From an uncultured Selenomonadales bacterium (GTDB taxonomy: Bacteria > Bacillota > Negativicutes > Selenomonadales > Selenomonadaceae), in assembly GCA_946411735.1 (NCBI GenBank), contig CAMKFB010000001.1:62001-126000 (forward strand): a stretch of 64,000 nucleotides of DNA. Direction: 5' to 3'. Position 1 is the stretch's first letter; every line of letters starts with the position of its first letter. Below the pieces are notes generated by a model. It was not told where the DNA came from, did not search any database, and worked only from the letters and a program-made list of their open reading frames with translations. The translations under genes and the position numbers were made by a program. Below, in pieces: positions 17,708-27,502 of this stretch.

Positions 17708-19231
17708 ATGGTAAAGAGAGTGCTGTCAGCCCTCTTTATTTTTTTGATGATGTTGACGGCAGTGGGGACGGCGTCGGCGGCAAAGGACGACGACAAATCC
17801 GATAAAAAATCCTTCGCCGAGCGCATGAGCGGCATGGCGCAGATAAGCGACGTGCGCTACTCGCAAGGGCGCGGCACCGTTCGCGTCGTCTTGGACATCA
17901 CCAAAAGCGTGGAGTATAAGGTGATGCATCTCGACAATCCCGCGCGGATGGTCATCGACATTCAAGATGCGTGGCTCAACAGCAGCGTGAGGAAAGCGGT
18001 CGATATCGATTCGAGCGTTGCCTCATCGCTCCGCGTCGGTCAGTTCGACGATAAGACCGTTCGGATTGTGATCAACACTTCGGCGGAGAGTAATATTTTT
18101 GAGCTTGAGGGCGGTGCGGCAGGTCGACGGTTGGTGATCGATCTCGGCACGGCGACTCCCGAGCCGGTCAAGCCGAGTGAATCGCCGTCAACGAACGATC
18201 CGCCTTGGTTCGACAAGCCGACGCGCGACGCTCCGATCGATGAGTCGACGGTTGACCGACCGTTTGAGGAACCGACGACCGAGGAGCCGACGATTGAAGT
18301 CGACGAACCGTTTCGGCTTCCGCAGGAATTGAACGAAAAAGAGCGCGAAAAGGAGCTTGAGCGCGAACGCAAAGAACGGGAGCGGCGCGAAAAGCGCGAG
18401 CGCAAAGAGCAAGAGCGTCTTGAAAAAGAACGGGCGAAGGAGCAGGAGCGTCTCGAGCGGGAGCGCGAAAAAGAGCAGGAGCGTCTCGAAAAGGAGCGCG
18501 AGAAGGAGCGCAAGGCTCAAGAGAAGCGCGACAAAAACAAGAACAAGAAGGATAAGAATAAGGACAAGTCTGCGGAAAAAGAGCTTGAGCCGGACGACAG
18601 CGACGGACCGTATTCGGAGGAGGAGCTCAACCGTCGGTTGCAGCGCGTGACGGATCTCAGCGGCAGGAAGATTGCGATCGATCCGGGGCATGGCGGCAAC
18701 GATTCGGGCGCGATCGGACCAACGGGCGTGATGGAAAAAACCGTGACGCTCCGCGTGGCGTTGGTGCTCGAGAAAATGCTCAAGGACGAAGGCGCGGAAG
18801 TCATCATGACGCGGCGCGAGGACGTGGAGGTATCGCCGAAGGGCAAAGCGGCGACGGCGGTCGAGGAGTTGAAGGCGCGATGCGAGGTCGCCAACGAAGC
18901 GGAGGTCGACATATTCATCTCGATACACGCCGACAGCTTTACTAATCCGAACGCGCGCGGCACGACGGGATATTATTATTCGCTCGGCTCGTCGAACTCT
19001 CGACGGTTGGCGGATTTGATCAGGACGGCGCTGATCGAGCAGATCAAGACGCCGAGCCGCGGGACTCAGCCGTGCAATTTCTACGTCGTTCGCAACACGG
19101 ACATGCCGGCGACGCTGGTCGAGCTGGCGTTCATCTCGAATCCCGACGAGGAGAAGCTGCTCAACTCGAAAGAGGGCATTCAAAAAGCGGCGCAGGGCAT
19201 TCTCGACGGCATTGAAGATTATTTCGGATAA
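17708..19231 (+). CDS. N-acetylmuramoyl-L-alanine amidase with AMIN domain
   Basis: 507 residues from ATG at 17708 (AAGGGGGAG upstream). A Sec signal peptide covers about 1-24, an AMIN domain about 45-150 (ISDVRYSQGRGTVRVVLDI, then LVIDLGT), then a Pro/Glu region and a highly charged, probably helical linker rich in KER repeats (about 205-300). Residues about 320-507 are the zinc amidase domain: IAIDPGHGGNDSGAIGP with the first zinc His, the catalytic-site ISIHADSF and a final LVELAFISNPDEE. It cleaves the amide between muramic acid and the stem peptide; the AMIN part directs it to wall or membrane sites. Confidence 0.92.
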   Translation: MVKRVLSALFIFLMMLTAVGTASAAKDDDKSDKKSFAERMSGMAQISDVRYSQGRGTVRVVLDITKSVEYKVMHLDNPARMVIDIQDAWLNSSVRKAVDIDSSVASSLRVGQFDDKTVRIVINTSAESNIFELEGGAAGRRLVIDLGTATPEPVKPSESPSTNDPPWFDKPTRDAPIDESTVDRPFEEPTTEEPTIEVDEPFRLPQELNEKEREKELERERKERERREKRERKEQERLEKERAKEQERLEREREKEQERLEKEREKERKAQEKRDKNKNKKDKNKDKSAEKELEPDDSDGPYSEEELNRRLQRVTDLSGRKIAIDPGHGGNDSGAIGPTGVMEKTVTLRVALVLEKMLKDEGAEVIMTRREDVEVSPKGKAATAVEELKARCEVANEAEVDIFISIHADSFTNPNARGTTGYYYSLGSSNSRRLADLIRTALIEQIKTPSRGTQPCNFYVVRNTDMPATLVELAFISNPDEEKLLNSKEGIQKAAQGILDGIEDYFG

Positions 19232-20275
<1,044 letters not shown>

Positions 20276-20283
20276 GATCGACG

Positions 20284-20324
20284 ACGGCGGCAAAAAAATT
20301 TTTAAGCGGCAGCCGCCGTTTTTT
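20284..20324 (+). terminator. Terminator after trpS
   Basis: ACGGCGGC pairs with GCCGCCGT across a 20-base loop, followed by six T. A TATAAT at 20331-20336 sits right behind it and may serve the next gene, though I see no good -35. Confidence 0.8.
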
Positions 20325-20351
20325 ATTATAATATCGCTCGGAGGGATTTTT

Positions 20352-21458
20352 TTGGACAGAAGATCGTTTATACTCGGCGGGCTTGGAGCGCTCGGACTTG
20401 TCGTCGGAGGCGGCGCGCTTTTCGTCAATACGCCCAAATTCGGTCGCCTTCCGCGCGGAGATCGCCTTGAGCGTATAAAAGCCTCGCCGCATTTCATCAA
20501 CGGTCGCTTTGAATGTCTCGAGCCCGTCGAGGTGCTCGCCGATCCCAAAGAGAATCGCATCATCACCACCGTCAAATTCTTCCTGCAAGACAAATCGGCG
20601 CTCTTCCCTGCTCAGTCCATTCCCTCGAGCAAAACCGATCTCCGCGCGCTCGATCCGTCCGAAGACGCGCTCGTTTGGATGGGGCATTCGACATTTTACA
20701 TGCAGCTCAACGGCAAAAAAATTTTGATCGACCCCGTCTTCTCGTCGTACGGCTCGCCGGTGTTCTTCGTCAACAAAGCCTTCCCGGGCTCGAATATTTA
20801 CACCGCCGACGACATTCCCGAACTCGACGTGTTGGCGATCACGCACGACCATTGGGATCATCTCGATTACGCGACCGTCGTCGATCTTAAGCCGAAGATC
20901 AAAAACATCGTCGTGCCGCTCGGCGTCGGTGAGTACTTTGAGCAATGGAATTTCGATCACGCTCAACTGCACGAGGAGGATTGGGACTCGACGGTTGAGC
21001 TTGACGGCTTAAGGATTCATATCCTGCCTTCGCAACATTTCTCGGGGCGATTTTTGACCACCAATCCGACGTTGTGGTGTGCGTTTGCGTTCGAGACGCC
21101 GTCGAAAAAAATATTCGTCAGCGGCGACGGCGGTTACGGCAAGCATTTCAAGGCGATCGGACAAAAATTCGGCGGCTTCGATCTGGCGTTGATGGAGAAC
21201 GGGCAATATAATATCAGGTGGCACGCGATTCATCTGCTGCCGGAGGAGACGGCGCAGGCGGCGGTCGACCTCGGGGCGCGGCAGGTGATCACTTCGCACA
21301 ACGGGAAATTTGCTCTGGCGATGCATCCGTGGCAGGAGCCGTTCCTCGAAATGACGAAACACAGTCAGGGAAAAAATTATGAGCGCTTGACGCCGATGAT
21401 CGGAGAAAAAGTGTTGATCGGACAAAGCGGTCAGCAATTCGAGCATTGGTGGGAATAA
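20352..21458 (+). CDS. Exported metallo-beta-lactamase-fold hydrolase (NAPE-PLD/UlaG-like)
   Basis: 368 residues from TTG at 20352 with GGAGGG upstream. The start DRRSFILGGLGALGLVVGGG looks like a twin-arginine or membrane-anchor signal. The metal motif THDHWDHLD (about residue 160), a second His in LPSQHFSGR, an Asp in VSGDGGYG and a late HNGKF His match the lactonase/NAPE phospholipase D branch of the superfamily. Members hydrolyse phosphodiester or lactone bonds; the substrate here is unknown, but the anchor suggests action on the outer face of the membrane. GC-rich repeats follow it. Confidence 0.82.
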   Translation: MDRRSFILGGLGALGLVVGGGALFVNTPKFGRLPRGDRLERIKASPHFINGRFECLEPVEVLADPKENRIITTVKFFLQDKSALFPAQSIPSSKTDLRALDPSEDALVWMGHSTFYMQLNGKKILIDPVFSSYGSPVFFVNKAFPGSNIYTADDIPELDVLAITHDHWDHLDYATVVDLKPKIKNIVVPLGVGEYFEQWNFDHAQLHEEDWDSTVELDGLRIHILPSQHFSGRFLTTNPTLWCAFAFETPSKKIFVSGDGGYGKHFKAIGQKFGGFDLALMENGQYNIRWHAIHLLPEETAQAAVDLGARQVITSHNGKFALAMHPWQEPFLEMTKHSQGKNYERLTPMIGEKVLIGQSGQQFEHWWE

Positions 21459-21773
21459 TCTCCCGCCCGCCCACCCAAAACCCCTACGGGGTTTCACCCC
21501 CTTAAAAAAAATTTTCAATGAGGAGCGCCGCTCCGCCCGAGCGTGGCGGGGGGACGCCGCCGGCGGTTGTCGCACCGTAGCGACGCGGGCTTGGAAAAAA
21601 TATTTTCTCCCGCCCACCCGCCCGAAAAAAATTTTTTCAATAAGGGGCGCCGCCGGCGCAGGGTGGGACCTCGGTCTCTGTTGGGCGCCGCACTCGGGGG
21701 GTGGGAGCGTCGGCGGCGCCCATAAATCCGTTGCCCAATCGGGTGGACTTAAAAAATTTTTGGAGTTGATGTT
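21459..21773. repeat. Composite repeat-rich spacer upstream of dxs
   Basis: 315 bases without a gene. In order: a CTCCCGCCCGCCCACCC block, a small AAACCCC/GGGGTTT hairpin, a run of A and T, a degenerate GC-rich segment with AGGAGCGCCGCTCC and GACGCCGCCGGCGG palindromes (about 21521-21590), a second CTCCCGCCCACCCGCCC block after an A/T run (21602-21624), then repeat copy B (21645-21721), and finally the dxs ribosome binding site. It looks like several insertions of one element family side by side. Confidence 0.7.
21645..21721 (+). repeat. 77-bp GC-rich dispersed repeat, copy B
   Basis: Same length, inverted ends and internal GGGTGGG blocks as copy A; the variable middle reads ACCTCGGTCTCTG instead of CATGCTGTCAAAG. 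An A/T run and a CTCCCGCCCACCCGCCC block lie to the left, as with copies A and D. Confidence 0.9.
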
Positions 21774-23663
21774 TTGCTTGAGAATATAATTTCGCCGATC
21801 GAGCTCCACAAATTTACCGTTACCGAACTTGAGCAGCTTGCCGCCGAAATTCGCCAGATGATCCTCTCGACCGTTTCAAAGACCGGCGGACATCTCGCGC
21901 CCAGCCTCGGCACCGTCGAGCTCACTCTGGCTTTGTTCAGCGTCTTCGATCTCGAGCACGACAAACTCGTTTGGGACGTCGGTCATCAAGCCTATACTCA
22001 TAAAATCCTCACCAACCGTCGAGAGAAGTTCCGCACGCTCCGTACGCTCGGCGGCATCAGCGGCTTCCCCAAACGATCGGAATCGAAGTATGACGCCTTC
22101 GGAGTCGGGCATGCCTCCACGTCGATCTCCGCCGCGCTCGGGCTTTTGATTGCCTCCGAACTCGGCGGCGAACATCGCAACGTCATCGCGGTGATCGGCG
22201 ACGGCGCCTTGACGGGCGGCGAATCTTTTGAGGCGCTCAATCACGCCGGTCAACTCAAAAAAAATCTCATCGTCATCCTCAACGACAACGAGATGTCCAT
22301 CGACAAAAACGTCGGCGCGCTCAGCGAATACCTTTCGCAAATTCGTCTCACGCCGCGCTACCGTCAGGCCAAGAAGGATTTCGAGACTTTTGTCAAGCGC
22401 ATCCCCATCCCGTCCATCAGTGACAGGATTTTGCACACCGCCAACAGCATCAAATACGGCGTCAAGTCGGCCATCAGCGCCGGCGGCATTTTCGAGGCGC
22501 TCGGCTTCGTCTACATCGGTCCGGTCGACGGGCACGATATCAAGGCGATGCAGGAGACTTTCACGCGTGTGCGCGAGCTCAACGAGCCCGTTCTCGTCCA
22601 CGTCCACACCGTCAAGGGCAAGGGCTATGCGCCCGCCGAGGAGTCGCCCGATAAATTTCACGGCGTCGGTCGTTTCGACATCGAAAGCGGCGAGCTCGAA
22701 AAGAAAATGTCGCCGCCCACGTACACTTCGATCTTCAGCCGCGCGGTGATCGATTGCGCCAAGGTCGATGAAAAAATCGTCGCGATTACCGCCGCAATGC
22801 CTTCCGGCACGGGCTTGAAAACGTTCAGCGAGATGTTCCCCGAGCGGTTTTTCGATGTGGGCATCGCCGAGGAGCATGCTTTGACGTTGGCGGCGGGCAT
22901 GGCGGCGGGCGGCTTGCATCCGATCGTGGCACTGTATTCGACGTTTGCTCAACGCGGCTACGATCAACTGCTGCACGATATCTGTCTGCAGAATCTGCCG
23001 CTGACGTTGTGTCTTGATCGCGCGGGGCTGGTCGGCGAGGACGGACCGACGCATCACGGCGTGTTCGATCTGTCGTACCTTCGACCCATGCCGAATATGT
23101 CGGTGTTGGCGCCGAAGGACGAGAACGAATTGCGACAGATGATCTTCGCCGCCGTCAAGCGCGAGGCGCCGATTGCCATTCGATATCCGCGCGGAGCAGG
23201 CGTGGGCGCGACGGTGCTCAAAAAGCCGGCGCCGCTGCCTTGGGGGCGGTCGGAGCTGATCTCGAAATTTCGAGGGGAGGCGGACGCGGCGGTCTTTGCG
23301 GTCGGCTCGATGGTCGAGAAGTCGCTCAAGGCGGCGGAAATTCTCAAATACGAGCGCATCTACGTCAACGTGGTCAACGTTCGATTCGTCAAGCCGCTCG
23401 ATCGAGAGATGATAATCGAGCAGGCGAAGGCGGCGCGCATACTCGTGACGGTCGAGGAGAATGTGCTGAGCGGCGGGTTCGGGTCGGCGGTGGCGGAGGT
23501 CTTGACGGACGAAAATCTCCCGAAAAAATTATTGCGGCTCGGGATCGCCGATCGGTTCGTCGAACACGGCGCGCGGAGCGAACTGCTCAAGCTGTGCGGG
23601 CTGTCGCCGGAGGCGATCGCTCAATCGATCCGAGAAAATATACCGCCGAAAAAAGACATATAA
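21774..23663 (+). CDS. dxs: 1-deoxy-D-xylulose-5-phosphate synthase
   Basis: 629 residues. Condenses pyruvate and glyceraldehyde 3-phosphate, the first step of the MEP isoprenoid pathway, using thiamine diphosphate. WDVGHQAYTHKILT, the ThDP motif from GDGALTGG to LNDNEMSIDKNVG, and GIAEEHALTLAAGMA with the catalytic Glu are intact; the transketolase C domain ends with a typical VTVEENVLSGGFGSAV. Start is TTG at 21774 with GGAG 8 bases upstream; an overlapping ATG at 21769 is out of frame. Confidence 0.96.
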   Translation: MLENIISPIELHKFTVTELEQLAAEIRQMILSTVSKTGGHLAPSLGTVELTLALFSVFDLEHDKLVWDVGHQAYTHKILTNRREKFRTLRTLGGISGFPKRSESKYDAFGVGHASTSISAALGLLIASELGGEHRNVIAVIGDGALTGGESFEALNHAGQLKKNLIVILNDNEMSIDKNVGALSEYLSQIRLTPRYRQAKKDFETFVKRIPIPSISDRILHTANSIKYGVKSAISAGGIFEALGFVYIGPVDGHDIKAMQETFTRVRELNEPVLVHVHTVKGKGYAPAEESPDKFHGVGRFDIESGELEKKMSPPTYTSIFSRAVIDCAKVDEKIVAITAAMPSGTGLKTFSEMFPERFFDVGIAEEHALTLAAGMAAGGLHPIVALYSTFAQRGYDQLLHDICLQNLPLTLCLDRAGLVGEDGPTHHGVFDLSYLRPMPNMSVLAPKDENELRQMIFAAVKREAPIAIRYPRGAGVGATVLKKPAPLPWGRSELISKFRGEADAAVFAVGSMVEKSLKAAEILKYERIYVNVVNVRFVKPLDREMIIEQAKAARILVTVEENVLSGGFGSAVAEVLTDENLPKKLLRLGIADRFVEHGARSELLKLCGLSPEAIAQSIRENIPPKKDI

Positions 23664-23693
23664 AAAATAGCCCCGCGGGGCTAAATTTTTTTT
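23662..23693. terminator. Bidirectional terminator between dxs and lepB
   Basis: A-run, TAGCCCC paired with GGGGCTA, then T-run; works for both convergent genes. Confidence 0.88.
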
Positions 23694-24237
23694 ACAAGGT
23701 CTGTATTTTGTCGAGCGGCCAGAAAACCATCAGCGCCTTGCCCTTGATCAGATCGAACGGCACAAAGCCCACGTCCGCAAAGCGGCTGTCATCGGAATTG
23801 TTTCGATTGTCGCCCATCACGAACACCGTCCCCTCGGGGATCGTCACCTTCGGATATTCCGTCCGCGTTTTTTCGAGGATGTAATCCTCCGTCTGCATTT
23901 GCCCGTTGACGTACACGCGCCCGTCTTTGATCTCGAGCGTGTCGCCGCCGACGGCGATCACCCGCTTGATGAAATCCCGACTCGGATCGCGCGGATATCG
24001 GAAAATCAAAACCTCCCCGCGCTCGGGCGCGCGCAACTTATAAATGAATTTGCTTACGACCAAACGTTCTTCGTGCTGGAGGGTCGGGCGCATCGACGGT
24101 CCGTCGACGATGTAGAGCTCCACCACGAATGTCCGTATGATCAAGGCCATCACGACTGCCGCCGCGATTGATATGATCCAATCCTTCGCTTCTTCGCCCA
24201 ACGAACGTCTTCCACCGCCGATCCTTTCTTCGCTCAT
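23692..24237 (-). CDS. lepB: Signal peptidase I
   Basis: 181 residues from ATG at 24237. One N-terminal membrane helix (about 18-38), then the catalytic domain: nucleophile Ser in GPSMRPTL, general-base Lys in RDFIKRVIAVGGD, and the closing MGDNRNNSDDSR block. It cleaves Sec signal peptides on the outer side of the membrane. It follows rplS directly and is probably translated from the same message. Confidence 0.95.
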   Translation of the reverse strand: MSEERIGGGRRSLGEEAKDWIISIAAAVVMALIIRTFVVELYIVDGPSMRPTLQHEERLVVSKFIYKLRAPERGEVLIFRYPRDPSRDFIKRVIAVGGDTLEIKDGRVYVNGQMQTEDYILEKTRTEYPKVTIPEGTVFVMGDNRNNSDDSRFADVGFVPFDLIKGKALMVFWPLDKIQTL

Positions 24238-24240
24238 CAA

Positions 24241-24585
24241 TCAGGCTTTTCTTTCTTTGATGCGAGCCGCCTTGCCGGTCAGTTTGCGCAGATAGAACAG
24301 TTTCGCGCGACGAACTTTACCGAGGCGCACGACTTCGATCTTCTCGACGCGCGGCGAGTGGATGGGGAACATTCTCTCGACGCCGACGCCGTAGGAAATG
24401 CGACGGACGGTGAACATTTCGCGCACGCCCGTCCCTTGGCGCGCAATCACCACGCCCTCAAAAATCTGAATACGCTCGCGAGTGCCCTCGACGATCTTGG
24501 CGTGCACCTTGACGGTATCGCCCGGACGAAATGCCGGCACGTCCTTTTTGAGCTGCTCCTTCTCGAGCATTTCAATGATGTTCAA
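24241..24585 (-). CDS. rplS: 50S ribosomal protein L19
   Basis: 114 residues from TTG at 24585 with GGGAG 8 bases upstream. [30 protein letters not shown] and [13 protein letters not shown] are L19 signatures. It sits with lepB; the usual upstream rpsP-rimM-trmD genes are not here. Confidence 0.97.
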   Translation of the reverse strand: MNIIEMLEKEQLKKDVPAFRPGDTVKVHAKIVEGTRERIQIFEGVVIARQGTGVREMFTVRRISYGVGVERMFPIHSPRVEKIEVVRLGKVRRAKLFYLRKLTGKAARIKERKA

Positions 24586-24654
24586 ATTAAAAACTCCCTT
24601 CTGCGACGTTCATGCCGGCGCGCGACAGCGGAACGTCCGATTGACGCGAAAGAG

Positions 24655-24682
24655 TTTATCACATGCTTTCGCCGACTGTCAA
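24655..24682 (-). promoter_or_regulatory. Promoter of rplS-lepB
   Basis: Minus strand TTGACA, 16-base spacer, GATAAA. The leader to rplS is about 65 bases and contains GC-rich inverted sequence. Confidence 0.6.
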
Positions 24683-24745
24683 CATTCGCCCGCTCAAAAA
24701 ATTTTCTCCCGCCCGAGGATTGCGCTCGACTGACGGACTCAAAAA

Positions 24746-24773
24746 TTAAAGTTTGATTAAAAATTGGTTAAGA
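24746..24773 (+). promoter_or_regulatory. Three TTAA direct repeats at 11-bp period: candidate response-regulator box
   Basis: TTAAAG, TTAAAA and TTAAGA start at 24746, 24757 and 24768, exactly one helix turn apart, 60-90 bases before the first regulator gene. OmpR/PhoB-type regulators bind such direct repeats, so autoregulation is likely. Confidence 0.55.
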
Positions 24774-24831
24774 TCGTTTATTTTGGCGCGGCTTTGTTAT
24801 ATCATAAGAAAAAATTCGTTCGGAGGTGCTT

Positions 24832-25209
24832 ATGTCCGACAGGCGTAAGATTTTAATCGTCGAGGACGAGGCGCGCATCGCCCGATTCGTCCAGCTTGAG
24901 CTCCGACATGAAGGTTTCGAGACCGCCATCGAAAGCAACGGCAGGGTCGCCCTCGATAAAATTCTCCATGAAAAATTCGATCTCGTGCTGCTCGACGTCA
25001 TGCTCCCCGAGCTCGACGGCATGCAGATTTGTAAGCAGGTGCGTCGGACTTCCAAGGTGCCGATTATCATGCTCACCGCCAAAGACGAGATTTCCGATAA
25101 GGTCAACGGGCTCGACATCGGCGCCAACGATTATATGACCAAGCCCTTTGCCATGCCCGAGCTGCTTGCCAGGATTCGCGCCACGCTGCGCGATGCCATT
25201 CAAAACTGA
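24832..25209 (+). CDS. Receiver-only response regulator
   Basis: 125 residues. A complete receiver domain: acidic pocket in IVEDEARIA, phospho-acceptor Asp in LLDVMLPELDG, Thr in IMLTAKDE and Lys in TKPFAMPELLARI. The chain stops right after the receiver, with no DNA-binding domain. It closely resembles the receiver of the next gene (shared GFETAIE-x-NG), so it looks like a tandem duplicate that lost or never had the output domain. GGAGGTG precedes the ATG. It may act as a phosphate sink or compete for the kinase encoded two genes downstream. Confidence 0.87.
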   Translation: MSDRRKILIVEDEARIARFVQLELRHEGFETAIESNGRVALDKILHEKFDLVLLDVMLPELDGMQICKQVRRTSKVPIIMLTAKDEISDKVNGLDIGANDYMTKPFAMPELLARIRATLRDAIQN

Positions 25210-25221
25210 GGAGGACGGATT

Positions 25222-25947
25222 GTGTCTGACAAACAAAAGATTCTTATCGTCGAAGATAAAAAGGAAATCGCCCGTTTCATTCAAATGGATTTGACTCACT
25301 CCGGTTTCGAGACCGCCATCGAGGGCAACGGTCAACGCGCTTTCGAGCGCATTATTCAAGAGGATTACGATCTGGTGTTGCTCGACGTGATGCTGCCGGA
25401 GCTCAACGGTTTTGAAATTTGTCGCAAGGTGCGCGAACTGCAATCGAATATCCCGATCATCATGTTGACGGCAAAAGACGCGCTCGAGGATAAGATCGAC
25501 GGGCTCAACATCGGCGCGGACGATTACATCACCAAGCCTTTCGAGTTCAAAGAGCTGCTCGCTCGCATCAACGCCGCGCTCCGAAAGGTCGCCAAGCGCC
25601 CCGAGGACAATTTCGAGCGCCGTTACATCGTCAAGGATTTGGTGCTTTATCCCGAGCGCTACGAGGTGCAGCTCAAGGGCAAGCCGGTCGATTTGACCAG
25701 AAAGGAGTATAAACTGCTCGAGTACTTGGTCGAGAATAAGCGCAGTGTGCTCACGCGCGATCAGATTTTGCAGCACGTGTGGGGCTATGATTATCCCGGC
25801 GACACGAATGTGGTCGACGTGTACATCAGATATTTGCGCGCGAAGATCGATGTGCCGTCGAATGAGAAGTACATTCAGACGATGCGCGGCGTCGGCTACA
25901 AGATCAAGGAACAAGTCAGTCCGCTGAAAGATGGAAAAGAAAAATAA
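25222..25947 (+). CDS. OmpR/PhoB-family response regulator
   Basis: 241 residues from GTG at 25222 (GAGGAGG upstream). Receiver about 1-120 with the phospho-acceptor in LLDVMLPELNG; winged-helix DNA-binding domain about 130-225 with DLTRKEYKLLEYL, ILQHVWGYDYPGDTNVVDV and TMRGVGYKI. Its stop overlaps the kinase start by 17 bases, so the pair is co-translated. The 11-bp TTAA repeats upstream are a plausible own binding site. Confidence 0.93.
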   Translation: MSDKQKILIVEDKKEIARFIQMDLTHSGFETAIEGNGQRAFERIIQEDYDLVLLDVMLPELNGFEICRKVRELQSNIPIIMLTAKDALEDKIDGLNIGADDYITKPFEFKELLARINAALRKVAKRPEDNFERRYIVKDLVLYPERYEVQLKGKPVDLTRKEYKLLEYLVENKRSVLTRDQILQHVWGYDYPGDTNVVDVYIRYLRAKIDVPSNEKYIQTMRGVGYKIKEQVSPLKDGKEK

Positions 25948-27502
25948 TCTGCTCGCTCGATTGCGGCTGTTGTTGAGCGCGGCGCGATTTCGGACGTTCG
26001 CGCTCGAGCGGCTCCGCGCGCAAAAACTGTCGGTAAAGATCACGCTGATCTACGCGGCGATGTTGATCGTGGTGCTGGGCTTGACGAGTCTGCTGACGAC
26101 GATGGGGGTGTACATCTCGTTTTATCACCAGGCGCAACAGGCGATGGAAAGTTCGATCCGACATACGATGGAAAAACTCCGACGCGGCGATCAGCTCGAC
26201 AGCAGTTTTTGGTCGGGCGATCCGATGACGCAGGGCGTGGTGCTCCGCGTGACGGATATCAAAGGCGGCACGATCATCGAAAATGATCCGCAATTTCCGC
26301 CAATCGACGAGATGAAGCGCAACATACGTCGGCATCCGCCGTTTTGGGCGGGGCGGGAGTTCGCGTTGATCGAGACGCACGACGCGATGACGTATTACAA
26401 GCGGCTGACGCTGGAGCGCGGCGGTCAGATTTTCTATCTGCATTTCTTTCGGACGATCACATTCGAGAAACAATTTTTGAGATATATGCTGCTGATTTTG
26501 ACGGCGGTGAACTTTGTCGGGCTTATCGTGGCGCTGTTGGCGGCTTACATCGTGAGCAGCCGAATCCTCAAGCCGATAAGAGACGTGACGGCGGCGGCGC
26601 AAACGATCGAGGCTCAAAAGATGGACGAGCGGCTCTCGATCGGCTCGGCGAAGGACGAAGTGACGGAGCTGGCCGACACGTTCAATCGCATGCTCGATCG
26701 ACTGCAGGACAGTTTCAAGCGACAGCAGCAATTTGTGTCGGACGCGTCGCATGAGCTTCGGACGCCGGTGACGGTGATAATGGGCTACGCGGACATGCTC
26801 AAGCGTTGGGGAGCGGAGGACAAAGAGCTGCTCGACGAGGGCATCACGGCGATTCACGCGGAGTCGCAAAACATGCACACGTTGATTGAGGAGCTGCTGT
26901 TTTTGGCGCGGGCGGATCAAAACGAGCAGCTGTTGATCAAGGCGCCGGTGGAGCTGTCGGAGCTGATCGAAGAGGCGGCGGCGAAAGCGGCGCGTGCGGA
27001 TCGCTCGATCGACGTGCTGATCAACGATTTCGGAGAGATATTCGCCGACAAGGACGCGATCGCAAAGATGCTGTCGATATTCATTGACAACGCGATCAAA
27101 TTCAGTGACAGCACGGTACGGATTTTGTCTCGACGGGAGCGCTCGGCGATGCGGGTCTCGATCGAGGATGACGGGATTGGGATCGCGAAGGAGCATCACG
27201 AAAAAATATTTGAGCGGTTCTATCGGGTGGACGCGTCGCGGACGAAGTTGGAGGACGAAAAAACGACCGCCGGCTTGGGGTTGGCGATCGCGAAGTGGAT
27301 AGCGGATCAGCACGAGATCAAGATTGAGATCGACAGCGCGCCGAACGAGGGCACGCGGATCACGCTCGTAATACCGTTGGCTCTGATCAGATTGACGGGG
27401 AATCCGGATTTGACCGACGAGGAAGAATTTGTCGAGGAGAAGGAGCTCCGCGCGGAACCGGAAAAAGTTTTTTCAAGCGTCGTCGTAAATCGAAGCCAGT
27501 AG
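25931..27502 (+). CDS. Membrane sensor histidine kinase with HAMP
   Basis: 523 residues. TM1 about 36-60, an extracytoplasmic region of about 115 residues, TM2 about 181-205, HAMP 205-260, HisKA with the phospho-His in DASHELRTPVTVIMGY at residue 274, and HATPase with NAIKFS, DDGIGIAKEHHEKIFERFYR and GLGLAIAKW. It should phosphorylate the regulator upstream, possibly also the receiver-only one. The last 30 bases overlap the 3' end of the convergent hemZ gene; the C-terminal 40 residues past the ATPase domain are acidic. Confidence 0.92.
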   Translation: MEKKNNLLARLRLLLSAARFRTFALERLRAQKLSVKITLIYAAMLIVVLGLTSLLTTMGVYISFYHQAQQAMESSIRHTMEKLRRGDQLDSSFWSGDPMTQGVVLRVTDIKGGTIIENDPQFPPIDEMKRNIRRHPPFWAGREFALIETHDAMTYYKRLTLERGGQIFYLHFFRTITFEKQFLRYMLLILTAVNFVGLIVALLAAYIVSSRILKPIRDVTAAAQTIEAQKMDERLSIGSAKDEVTELADTFNRMLDRLQDSFKRQQQFVSDASHELRTPVTVIMGYADMLKRWGAEDKELLDEGITAIHAESQNMHTLIEELLFLARADQNEQLLIKAPVELSELIEEAAAKAARADRSIDVLINDFGEIFADKDAIAKMLSIFIDNAIKFSDSTVRILSRRERSAMRVSIEDDGIGIAKEHHEKIFERFYRVDASRTKLEDEKTTAGLGLAIAKWIADQHEIKIEIDSAPNEGTRITLVIPLALIRLTGNPDLTDEEEFVEEKELRAEPEKVFSSVVVNRSQ

